Both the position numbers and the translations under genes were made by a program. The notes under the pieces were generated by a model. That model searched no databases and had not been told where the DNA came from. It saw only the letters and a program-made list of their open reading frames with translations. From Pithys albifrons albifrons (Eukaryota > Chordata > Aves > Passeriformes > Thamnophilidae): a stretch of 64,000 nucleotides of DNA. Position 1 is the first letter of the stretch; each line of letters opens with the position of its first letter. Shown in pieces: positions 1-10,555 of the stretch. The DNA is taken from NCBI RefSeq assembly GCF_047495875.1, contig NC_092460.1, positions 12,266,520 through 12,330,519 on the forward strand, read 5' to 3'.

Positions 1-330
1 ACATATATACACACATATATATACATGTACATACATATATACACACATAAACACACACATATATATACATAGACCTATATACCTATATACATACTATACA
101 TATACACACACACATACATGCATGTACAATTTTGCACACATACATATATACACACACATACATATAGTCATATACACATATATACTCATTCACATACATA
201 TATACACATGTAGACATAAATACACATATGTACACATATACATACATACATATACATATATACATATATATGCATGGTATTCAATAAAGGGTTTTATATA
301 TATACATATATATATATGTATTATGTCTAC
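1..330. repeat. AC/AT-rich compound microsatellite
   Basis: The sequence is made of alternating acatat, acacac and atatac tracts. It is the right-hand end of the same block seen complete at 40,350-41,005. Short Tyr/Ile/His/Cys-rich reading frames on both strands here are artefacts of the repeat. The block lies at the joint between the truncated NOL8 copy of the preceding unit and the PHF7L segment. Confidence 0.9.
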
Positions 331-334
331 CTAG

Positions 335-655
335 GCCTCTGCTGCCAAGTGTCTCCAAGCCCTCCTGGGCACCTGCTGCCAGGCCCAGCCTGGCCCTAGC
401 CCAGGGGTACCCGAGTGTTTTGACTCTTACCTATGTCCAGAGCAGCACAGCTGCCACATTCCCAGCTGGTTGTGCTGTCCCTTAGGCCGAAGCAGCGTCT
501 GTGAGTGCCCTTGGCAGCACAGGAGCATTTCCCAGGGCCTGGGGAAGCATGGCTCTCTGACAGGGAAAAGGAAAACTGATGAGCTCCGTCTGCCCTGGCA
601 TCAGGAAGGTACAGGGTGTCCCTGCCCTTTCCCCTGTGCCGTTTCCATCCTGTTC
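335..655 (-). pseudogene. Inverted PHF7-like fragment (intron 6 / exon 8 / intron 8)
   Basis: Read on the minus strand, this matches the PHF7L region around exon 8. It shows the motifs STTSWECGSCA and GTHRRC, then a GT donor and the start of intron 8. Exon 7 is cut after its first bases and joined directly to the last bases of intron 7 (gcttccccag), so most of exon 7 and intron 7 are deleted. It lies opposite in orientation to the PHF7L copy that follows. It cannot encode the zinc-finger cassette and is a pseudogene fragment. Confidence 0.8.
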
Positions 656-1681
656 TGCTGTTGATACGTTCTCTGACTGACTTACTGTTATTTTGCCTGC
701 ATGCTTTTCTCTGTTCCAAGGGTACACTTTAAAATGCTCAAGATTGATTACCATAGGAGTGAGGGGTTCATCAGACCCGCTGTTAACCCCATCAATCCCA
801 ACAAAAGCCACTGCTGTCCCCTCACCTACCCATCCATTCACTCCAGCATAGAAGGCTATGAGACTGTCAAGCATGATTTTTCCTTTTATTCCACCAGCTT
901 AGAGATGACATTCAGGATGATGTCATCTTCCTAGGGAAGGAGGTGACACCGATGGGCCTGGCATTTCCTAGCTCCTTCTTGCTGCCCTGTTCAGAGACTG
1001 GAGTGATGTTGGCTTTTCCCAGTCTCGGGCACCTCTGCTGGGGAATCACCTTCCCTGGCCTGCTGGCAGTGTTCCCCATGCCAGGGGCAGGAGCAGAGAT
1101 TCCCCTTGGCCAGGGCTGGAGCCCTGGAGTGGCACTGCTTGAACGGCATTTTCGTCCAACAGTGCCAACCTCGCTGGCCGCCCCAGGGCCTGGCATTTGC
1201 CCCTGCGCTTGCTGCAGCAGCAGCCGCCCTGACTCTGTGGCAACGGAGGGCTCGGGACCTGCCTTGGACCCTCGGCTGCTGAGGGGCTGCCTCACAGTGG
1301 GTGGTGGGGGGCTGAGGCCAACCCCGCCCATATTCCAGGAGCACGTGGCTTATGTCTCAGTGGCCAATGTGACCTGTGGGGCCAAGGGTACAAAGGCAAC
1401 TCTGGGTTCAGGCCACCTGACAACGGGAGGAGAAGGAAGAGGAGGATAGAGCTGCCCAGGGAGAGCCTCACAGTTTCAGGCTCTCAGCCTGTGCTGCAAC
1501 CTCACCCACGTCACACCTCTCAGAATCAGCAAAGGAGCATCTCAAGGTGACTGTGGTGTTCCTTGACTGGACAAGAGAAGGGGGAGAGGGGCAGAAGCCT
1601 CTCTCCTAATTCAGAGCCAGCGGAGAAGAGTGGAGCAGACCTCAGTGTTCCAGTGTCAGGGTCTGACCGCTGAGACGCACC
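656..1681 (+). promoter_or_regulatory. PHF7L copy 1 upstream region, probable promoter and 5' UTR
   Basis: No gene was recognised at 656-911. From about 1,240 to 1,681 the sequence is closely similar to the 440 bases upstream of the intact PHF7L copy 2 (about 26,905-27,344), which suggests conserved promoter and leader sequence. A weak TATA-like gtacaaa lies near 1,388 and an ACGTCA half-CRE near 1,509. The corresponding sequences in copy 2 differ slightly. No transcript start can be fixed from the sequence alone. Reading frames here are GC-rich chance frames. Confidence 0.4.
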
Positions 1682-2744
1682 ATGTCAGACAGGACAAAGG
1701 AAGCCCCCGGAGTGAGTGACCCAGGTGAGACCAAAGTGCCCTTCCCACAGCCGGGCAGAGGGGCTGTCAAGGATGGCCAGTGCAGGGCTGGAAGTGGTGG
1801 CAGGGGAGGCAGGAGCCATCCAGCCATCCGGGGGCTGGGGCCCTCCTTTCCTCAGCAAGCCGGACCCAGCTGGGACAGGAGGCACCTGCTGGGACACCTG
1901 TGCCCACAATGGCCCATCCTCTCCAAGGCCTCCAGCCCTGTCCTTCATCCAGGCAGGCACAGAGCAGCCCCTGAGGTCAGTCCCACAGGGATGCTGTCCC
2001 CAGCCCTGCAGAGGTGCCATTCCTGGTGCCATTGACTCTCTCCCTTCCAGCATGCCTGCTGTGTAAACGATCAGAGGCTGACCCGGACATCTGTGGGGAA
2101 AAACTTGAGAGATGTGGTCTCTGTGCCCACATGTTCTGCCTGGTGAGTTGCTCTCTGGGTTCCCTCCAGCTTTCCAACACGCAGTCCCTGCCACTCTGTC
2201 CTTACGAGCGCATCGTCTTTCCTGCAGTTTTTTGCCACTCTCCTTCATCAGCAAGGGAATGAGCGGGTAGGATTCCTGGGCTTTCTCCCAAAGGATATCC
2301 TACTGGCTGTCCACTGGCTGGCACAGAAGGTGAGAGCCTGACATGAGCGGGGAGATTTGTACCAGGCGAGGTTTGCTGGAGCTTAGCCCAGACCCCAAGA
2401 AAGGAAGACCTGCCCTTGCCAACAGCTCTGGGACCAGGAGGAGACCCCAGGGCTGCTGCTGATGGGGCTGCTGTGCTCTTTCCAGTGCTGCTTCATCTGT
2501 GGCCAGAGCGGGGCCACCATCACCTGCTGTGAAATGGAGTGTGACCTGAGCTTCCACCTGCCCTGTGCCAAGGAGGCTGGCTGTGTCACCCAGTACATTG
2601 CACCGTACAGGTACCTCCTTTCCCCTCCTCTCCACCACCAGGGAGGAGCCCAGCACTTCTCACCCCACCCATCTCTTGTGTCCCCAGCTCCTACTGCCCT
2701 GCACACAGACCACAGCAGGCAGTGGAGGCGACTCCTGAGCCAGG

Positions 2745-2749
2745 CACCC
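2745..2749 (+). other. Target-site duplication, left (CACCC)
   Basis: This 5-bp repeat flanks the provirus. The uninterrupted homologue in PHF7L copy 2 (about 28,419-28,423) has one CACCC at the same place, which proves the insertion point. Confidence 0.9.
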
Positions 2750-3312
2750 TGATAAGTGAAAATGCTGGAAAAAGTGACTGCTAAGAGAAAGTTTTGTATT
2801 CTAATAGCAGCAAAGTATTTATTGACAATGTTGGAGGCAAAGCCAGTTCGTACTGGGCAAAAACTTGTTCAAGTAAAATAAGCCTAAGTTCATGGTTAAC
2901 ACCTTGTAATTTCCATATTAATGACTGGGCAAAAACGTGGGCAGAGCTTTCCTTTTGGCTTGGAATTTGGGTAGTGGTCTCCTGACTTCATCCCTCGGGT
3001 GGTCTCAAAGCGTCTTCTTCACCGTTGGATTTCTGCCTTTTCTTTGTTCAGTGACATGACCTGTCAACCTTGTAAAGCCTTGGCTTCAACTCTCCAAAAT
3101 CTTGATTTTTACCATTTCATCCTATTGAAGTGTCTAGCTTAGTTTAATTTATGACTTCTAACCCATAGTAAACTAGTTCCTATAACTACTGGACAATTTG
3201 TACCAGAACAAAGTGACTCTAGCACTTTATGCTGTTCAGAGACTTTGCTGTGCAAACAACATTTTGAAAAGCAGAATTAGAAATTTCACAAAACTAGGGA
3301 TTTTCAGTCCCA
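2750..3312 (-). repeat. ERV long terminal repeat (3' LTR of minus-strand provirus)
   Basis: This segment matches 8,246-8,838 over most of its length. It starts TGATAAGTG next to the CACCC duplication. It lacks two short internal stretches present in the other LTR, and its inner end diverges after aaactaggg, so the inner boundary is approximate. Confidence 0.85.
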
Positions 3313-4873
3313 GCTGTGTTTCAAAGTATATGAAGTCTTTCATTCAGTTTTAATCCTATTGGGGTTTGATACACATGTACCATTGCTAATATCACTGCTG
3401 TTGTTCTGGCTTCAGTGCTTAATTTGTATTATAGCTACACATTGTGCAGTGCCAGAAAGATTATTGCTGCCGCTATGATTGAGTGTACCAGGGAGTTTAA
3501 AGACTTGTGAGACGGTGGGCAAATAACTTATAAAAATGTCTCACCAGTGGTAGGTCTTTACTTGTTTAACTTTGGTTAAGACAGTTTTAATACTTTTAAT
3601 ATCATGTTTAATTTGCCATAGCATGTGCTGAGTCATTTTGTTTAGGTGTCTTAGCATTTCTTTAAACAGGTTAAAATTTATGCTAGTTTTGCAATTCAGG
3701 TACATTGTAATATGTTGGAAGAAATTTGAACTTGGAAGTTTTTGTGCACAGCCCAGGCCATGGAGAGGGAAACGGGGCCTCTGTATCCTTGAGCCTGCTT
3801 CAAGAAGAGCAGTAAACAATAGAAAGAATGCGGCAGCTGCCAGGAGAAGCAGGTAAACGCATTGATACAGAAAGGCATAGTTTTGAGAAAAGCACCAATC
3901 CAGCTGGTAGCATGCCCTAGCCATAGGCCAATGATACTCCTGTACTATTCGTAGACTGAGAGAATATGCGATATGTGTGTGTGTAATGTAAAGAATAAAT
4001 CAGAACACTGATCATACTCCCGTGGAGGTTACATCGTGATTCTCACGCCGGAACCCGGGGAGCTCGAAACCGACATTTCTTACTTTAGTAATACAACATA
4101 TAATTAAACCAAATTCTAACATGTACACAGCTACTGCTTACATAAAATATTTACACTGCTATTTCACACTACTAAAATACTTAATAAAGGTTTAAGACTG
4201 CGGCTATTTTAAAATAAAAGCTTGTGTTAATGTCATTATACTTATGAAAAGTTCAACAACTTGTGTCAAGTGAATTTGAGGATAGTGGGTTTCACAGGTT
4301 CTGAAGTCTATTTTTTTCTCTCAGGAGCTTTCTAGGTAGGCTTTTCTTTTACCCAGACTGCTGGGAGGGGGGTTAGCAACACTTTAAACAGTCCATTTCA
4401 TATTTCTTGAAGAGGGTCTCCTGAGAAATTCTTAACATACACAATCACTAAAGGTACATAAATATAGTTTGCAATCAGGTAATATTTTATTTAACAGAAT
4501 TTTAATAATTTCTCTTGATTTGTTAGTTTTGCACAGGAATGTTTCTGGTCACTCAGGAAAGGTATCTGTGAAAACTGAAAGATAACAGAAACTGCCCCCC
4601 CTCCTCCCCCCTTTCTTAAGAGCTTAAAAGTCAATTTGCTAAATTTCACTTAAAAGGTGTTTTTTGTTTATTGCTCTTTGTTGTATTTCGGTTCTAGTAT
4701 TTGGGTTTCTCAGACATGTTTTACATTGAAATGTAACTTGTTTTATTATTGTGAAGAGATTTGGCTTTGCTACTCAGGTTTTTAAATATTGGCATGATAA
4801 ATCTAATTTTTAGTGTGTTATGCTCAGCTTTCACAAAATGCTAAACTAATTTTTTTAGGTAGCACTGACTTAT

Positions 4874-4875
<2 letters not shown>

Positions 4876-4920
<45 letters not shown>

Positions 4921-4921
4921 T
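4876..4921. repeat. (ATT)n microsatellite inside the provirus
   Basis: This is a perfect ATT run of about 46 bases. The unit B equivalent (45,555-45,594) is two repeats shorter, which accounts for most of the offset change between the units. Confidence 0.95.
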
Positions 4922-7900
4922 CATATATTTTTTGTAATCTGATTTTGATGCACTATTTGACTGTTAGATTTTATTTCTTCTGGTACTAGGGCTGCTATTT
5001 GTTCTTGACAGTTTCAGCACCTTGTTTTGCCTTAGCATCAGTTTTTATGTTACTTACTTTTTGAACACTGTTACCTCTTTGGTGTTTTTTTACAGTACAT
5101 AATGGCCACTTCTGATGGGAGTTGTAGTGCTTCTAGCAATTGCAGAATTTTTTCAACATATTTCCTTTGTGCAGTTAAAAGTCCTCTTTCTAAAATGCTC
5201 TATGAGCATGGACGATGCCAAAGACAGATTTAAAGTCAGTCCAGATGTTGATTTTGCCAGTTCTAGAGCTCAGGTGAGTGCTATCAGTCTTTCTGGGCTG
5301 AAGTTCCTGTAGGCAGAGGATTTCATTTGCTTACCTTTTTTCACAAAGCTGCTACTGGCAGAAACCAATTTTCTGCTTCCAGGAGTGGTTCTTCTTTAAG
5401 GTCTGGATGGCTGGAATAAACTGCTTTAGTGGTCTCCAGGCAGTCAGGTACAACAGGTTCAGCTGTGCATGCACTTTCTAGGAACGCAGCTGGTTGACAA
5501 TGTTAGTCATTTGAATATTTATGAAATTTCCTGGCTTCTTCTATGTTTATGATCACTGCTGCTCTTTGCTTTCAAGCAGCTGGGCCAGCTTTTGCTCACT
5601 TCATCTAATTGCTTAGAGAAGTGGCTGCTGGCTTTTTGTCTGGCCCCAGCTGCTCTGTCAGGACCCCCAGGACTTTCTTTGCTGCTCGTGCAAAAACAGC
5701 CAGAAGGGCTTCCTCACATCAGGTAATCCCAACGCCGGAACCCTCAGGAGTTCCTGCTTTAGCTGCTCAAAGGCCTTATTTGCTGCAGGGGTCCAGGCTA
5801 TGTTGTCTTTAGCAGCTTTTAACAGGTTATAGAATAGTTTTGCAGTTAGTCTATCAGCCAGGATAGCTTGGCATTTCAGGAACTGAGAGAGTGGCAGTCA
5901 ATGGTTACCTTTCTGCTCCAGCACTGCTGACACACCAACCTGTCATGTCCAGAAACGCTCAAAGATCTCTCACTGTCTGTGCTTCAGGTGTTTGGCAGTT
6001 GCTTCTTTTCTTGCTGTTCTTGGGGAGCATTATCTTCTAGAAACTGCTTATCTCAGGGGTAACTATTGCTTCTGTATCAGTTGCTTTTTCCTGTTGAGAG
6101 ACTCAGTACTCATTTAGCAAATTTGGAGTCTACAGAAGAAAATCTTGTTTTTCAGTGGTTATTAATAAGTTACTTATAAATTGCAGAAACATACTTTCTC
6201 CCAGTGGCAACTGCTATTGTTTCAGATGTTAAAATCTTTGAGGTAACATTGTCCAAGGTAGCTGTTGTGAGTGGTGTGGTTTTTGGTTGTTTTTTTTTTT
6301 TTCTTTTTAGCAAATATATTAAAGCTTTCTTACTTAAATGCAAATATTTTCGGACTTTTTGCTAAGGAAAGACAGAAAAGAACATTTTTAAAATCTAATA
6401 CTTGCTTTTTGTTCTCAGTTATTGGTTTTGCTTCTGGTTGTACTTCTATTTAGATGGGGCTTGCCCATTTTGACTTACTTGGTGTGTTAGTAGCTCAGAC
6501 TCAGGATACACTTAATCCAAATTTGATTAATATTTTGATTATTCTGTTTTGGTTTCACACAGTTCATAGCTAAACTCAAAGCTGTTATCAATTGTTTTTC
6601 TTTTTTCTTGAATTCAATTTTGCAGCTTCCAGATTTTCTAACAAATTTTTGCCCATAAGGGTTTGTACAAATTTGGTAAACATAAAAACTGATGTACTTC
6701 ATTTGTTTTCTCATTTTAAACTTAAGGGGTTTCAAAAGAAAGCTTTCTCTGTTTGACCAGTTGCACACCTGTGACTTGAACAAATTTATGACTTTTAAGT
6801 ATCAATTTTTGATTTAAAACAAAAGCTGTAGTTCCAGTGTCAAGCAGCAACAGTTTTTTTCTAATGTTTATATTTTTATATTGGAGCTGCTACTACAATT
6901 TTAAGTACCACCACATCTATTGTATAAAATACTTACATGTAATAAACAATTGCAAAACAAACAAATCCTAATTTTAGGTCTTGTCCAGTGTGGCATGCTT
7001 ACAGTTAATTTTTCAACACTGCCACATTTTGGCAGGGTAATACTTTCAACAATATGATCTTAGATGTTTTAGGTATTGAGTAACTTTTCTGAAAACAAAT
7101 AAAACAACTCAGAAAACAGTAACTTCACACAAAACTCTTAACTCTTTTTTTTTTACAATAAGGCATACACACAAAACTCTCAACTTGTCTAAAAACAAGA
7201 CAACCACACAGAAGACAGTAACCACACACACAAATCTTAATTTTAGGCTTTATCCAGTGGGCTATTTTTATAGGCAATCTATCAGAGGTACCACTCATTT
7301 ACAACACAATAGCCCACATTGTCAGTGGGATTATAAACAAAAACTTATTTCAAACATATAGTAATTTCTCTAAATCCAAAATCACACACACAACTCTTAA
7401 AATGCACAACACTGCTTAATTCTAAAACAAACATAAAGTACATACACAGACTTCACACTCAGCTCGTGGCTGATCATATCTTATTCATTCACTAATCACA
7501 TGTATACTACAAATTAACACCTCAACTTACTTTTTCACAGTATACAAGACAGCTCAGACACCCAATAACTTTTACCTGTGTCTCATTTACTAATCACACA
7601 TAAATTATTCAAAACTAAAATGCACACGAGAACTGGTACACACAAAGGCTTGGCTCAGACACACTTAAAAACCTGGGCAAACAGCTCAGACACAGACAAA
7701 AACTTAGATAATAGCAAACAATTTGCACAGAGAAAAGCAATGCTGTAAGAGCCCACAGAAAAAAAACAAACACTGCGAGCTGCATCTGTAGGATTTTAAC
7801 ACTTAAAGCACAGAGTAGTTTCTCTAATACAGAAAACACAGAGAAACACAGGATTCTGGAATTACAGGTACAGATAGAGGTACAGAGAGTTAGCTCCGTG

Positions 7901-8223
7901 CAGGGAAGAATTCCCTTTTTAAAGGGGACATTGCCTACTGCTTCTGGAGGAATTTAATACCAGGACACAGATACAGGTACAAGCAGGAAGATGAACTCTG
8001 GGGAGGATATCTCACAACCCCCGTTCACTTCTGCAACAAGATGTCTCTTGTTATCCTTTAGGTTACAGGACAGGAAAACAGAAATACCTTTTGGCAAAAT
8101 GCAGCGAGTTCTTTTCCACCCCTGTAAAAGGCACTGAAGAAGGGGGAGCCCCTCTAGGTAAAACTCACCTAGGGGTGCCCAGGGGGTCCCCAATCACCTA
8201 CGGATTATGCAGCCAGATGGAAA

Positions 8224-8241
8224 TGTCCTGCTGGGGTGCCA
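8224..8241 (-). other. Putative retroviral primer binding site
   Basis: Four bases inside the LTR, the minus strand reads TGGCACCCCAGCAGGACA, which begins with the TGG expected from a tRNA CCA 3' end. The primer tRNA was not identified. Confidence 0.55.
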
Positions 8242-8245
8242 AATC

Positions 8246-8838
8246 TGATAAGCGAAAACGCTGCAAAAAGTGACTGCTAAGAGGAAGTTTTGTATTCTAA
8301 TAGCAGCAAGGTACTTATTGATAATGTTGGAGGCAAAGCCAGTTCGTGCTGGGCAAAAACTTGCCTAACTTGTTCAAGTAAAATAAGCCATTTATAGTCT
8401 TAAGTTCATGGTTAACACCTTGTAATTTCCATATTAATGACTAGGCAAAACCGTGGGCAGAGCTTTCCTTTTGGCTTGGAATTTGGGTAGTGGTCTCCTG
8501 ACTTCATCCCTCGGGTGGTCTCAAAGCGTCTTCTTCACCGTTGGATTTCTGCCTTTTCTTTGTTCAGTGACATGACCTGTCAACCTTGTAAAACCTTGGC
8601 TTCAACTCTCCAAAATCTTGATTTTTACCATTTCATCCTATTGAAGTGTCTAGCTTAGTTTAATTTATGACTTCTAACCCATAGTACACTAGTTCCTATA
8701 ACTACTGGACAATTTGTACCAGAACAAAGTGACTCTAGCACTTTATGCTGTTCAGAGACTTTGCTGTGCAAACAACATTTTGAAAAGCAGAATTAGAAAT
8801 TTCACAAAATTAGGTTTTTTTGGTCTCTTTTTCCTCCA
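8246..8838 (-). repeat. ERV long terminal repeat (5' LTR of minus-strand provirus)
   Basis: It begins TGATAAGCG on the plus strand and ends CCTCCA directly before the CACCC target duplication. The putative primer binding site follows it on the minus strand. Its last 35 bases are pyrimidine-rich on the plus strand and act as a ready-made polypyrimidine tract in front of the PHF7L exon 5 remnant. Confidence 0.88.
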
Positions 8839-8843
8839 CACCC
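8839..8843 (+). other. Target-site duplication, right (CACCC)
   Basis: This is the partner of the duplication at 2,745-2,749. The next two bases are AG here but AA in copy 2, which creates a cacccAG splice-acceptor-like sequence. Confidence 0.9.
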
Positions 8844-10555
8844 AGTGCCTCATCTGCATGGAGCCTGTGGAGGACAGAAAGACTTTCAAGACCATGGTGT
8901 GCCCAGAGTGCAAAAGCATCTGGTTCCACAGGGACTGCATCCAAGTAGGAGCAGTTTCCTCACCCCCAGGGGCACAGCAGGGGCTCAGCAGCACCAGGGC
9001 CTCACTCAGTGTTGCTTGTTTCTCCTGCAGGGACAGGCTCTGTCTGCAGGTATTTTAGCCTTCCAGTGCCCCCTCTGCAGAGGCCATCGGGAATTTCTCG
9101 TGGATATGTTCACTGTGGGGATCTGAATCCCCTTGAGGTTGGTGTCCTTCTGCTGGGCTCACAACACAGGAGGGTGCAAGTGCTGTGCCTTGCCAGGGCA
9201 TGCCCCAGCACTCTTGGCCCTACACTGCTTTGGGAGGGCCACGTTCAGCTTCTCACAGGAGTTGGAAATGGCACAGGGGAAAGGGCAGGGACTCACCTGC
9301 CAGATGCCAGGGCAGCCAGAGCTCATCAGTTTTCCTTTTCCCTGTCAGACAGCCATTATGGGAGGAAGGCGATGCATTCAGGGACCTGGGAGTGAGTCAC
9401 CACCAGTGCAATGCCAGAGAGTGCCTTTATCCAGGAGGCAGAGAGGAGGCAGAGGAAGAGGGGTAAGTTGCCAGAGGGGGGCCGTGGGGGGCTCTGCAGA
9501 GGATCTGTGCCTTGGCAAGGGCTGAAAGCAGAAGGAGCCTGAAGGAGAGCTTGGCCAGATATCCCATGCTTTTGACACTTTGTCCTCACGGCCATCAATC
9601 TTTTTGCTTCCCCAGGCCCTGGGAAATGCTCCTGTGCAGCTCCTGTGCTGCCGAGGGTACCCACAAACGCTGCTCCAGCCTGACAGACAGCACAACCAGC
9701 TGGGAATGTGGCAGTTGTGCTCCTCTGGACACAGGTAAGAGACAAAGCACACAGGTGCCCCTGGGCTGGGGCCATGCAGGGCCTGGCATCAGGTGGCCAG
9801 GATGGCTTGGCAGAGCCTGTCTGCTCCAGGAGGGCTGGGGGCACTGCTCTGGCCCAGCCTGCCTTGGGCCTGGGGAGCCCTTGACCTTCCCACTTCCCCT
9901 TACAGCCCCCGGGAATGAGTCAGAGCTGGACATCCCTGACCTGGGCACACAGGACAGCAGCTCCTCCACCAGTCCTGGGCCTGACCTCACACAAAATGGC
10001 TCCTGCCAGCAAGGTCAGGCCCCAGATCCACAGGGCCAGCGCAGAACTCTGCGTGACAGAACCCATGTGCCAACACCAAGTGCTGGGCAGCGCCAGCCCA
10101 GGCAGAGACAATCGGGGACATCCTGCAGGCAAAACTGCTCCCGCCTGCAACATCGGACCCCAGATCCACCTATCGGGTCCACAAGTCCCCATGACAGGAG
10201 CCGCGTGAGACCATCAGGTATTGCGAGTTGCACATCAGGGACGTCCTGCAGGCAAAACTGCTGTCGCCAACGTCAAAACTCAAATTCATCCAGCCTGTCC
10301 AGAAGGCCCCACGACAGGAGCTGCCCGCCTGCACCGAGTGCTGGGAGGCGAAACCGAAGGGAGAACGCATCGGGAACATCCCGCAAGGGAAACCACTCCT
10401 GCCTGCAATGGCACAACCCAGATCCACCTGGCAGGTCCACAAGTCCCCATGACAGGAGCCATGTGAGACCATCAAAAAAATTGTTTACTCCGAAACAGGT
10501 AACAATCTCAGGGGAAAAAAGATTTGTTTTCTTGCACTGGTTCCTTAAGAGTTAA

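Larger units (their letters stand above)
2750..8838 (-). mobile_element. Endogenous retrovirus (gammaretrovirus-like), degenerate
   Basis: A provirus lies antisense to the PHF7L gene, inserted in exon 5. The flanking 5-bp duplication CACCC is at 2,745-2,749 and 8,839-8,843. LTR-like ends start TG and end CA. Minus-strand remnants are a DTG aspartic-protease site (6,833-6,841), a WTxLPQxF reverse-transcriptase block followed by a stop (6,232-6,255) and a PALGLPD segment typical of the gammaretroviral polymerase connection region (5,718-5,738). All frames are broken and no intact gag, pol or env is present. The region left of about 5,300 shows no recognisable env. The two LTRs differ by several substitutions and indels, so the insertion is not recent. 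It is identical in position in unit B and absent from PHF7L copy 2. Confidence 0.9.
1682..10555 (+). pseudogene. PHF7: PHF7-like copy 1, disrupted by provirus and stop codon
   Basis: Nine exons align with the intact copy 2: 1,682-1,724; 2,051-2,142; 2,228-2,329; 2,486-2,610; 2,688-2,749 plus 8,844-8,944 (split by a provirus); 9,031-9,137; 9,349-9,462; 9,616-9,734; 9,906-10,555. Splice sites and phases are preserved. The family is an extended-PHD plus RING/PHD protein related to PHF7, a chromatin-binding E3 ubiquitin ligase of spermatids. Lesions are the provirus inside exon 5 (reading into it meets a stop 12 codons on) and TGA replacing the CGA of exon 6 at 9,124. The tail is also short: the Arg/Ser array of copy 2 is absent, and after about 10,468 the frame runs into unrelated sequence. 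Shorter isoforms cannot be excluded, but the full protein cannot be made. Confidence 0.85.

Noticed and set aside
482..874. 130-codon minus-strand frame upstream of PHF7L
   Set aside because: Only its downstream part resembles PHF7L, in a shifted frame over the inverted fragment. The rest matched no family I know.
3541..3924. 127-codon minus-strand frame in the provirus, considered as env
   Set aside because: No surface or transmembrane glycoprotein motif was recognised and the surrounding frames are broken, so no product was assigned.
8714..9058. 114-codon frame starting in the LTR and reading into the RING segment
   Set aside because: The first part is LTR sequence and the frame retains intron 5. 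It could only matter with an LTR-driven transcript, for which there is no sequence evidence.
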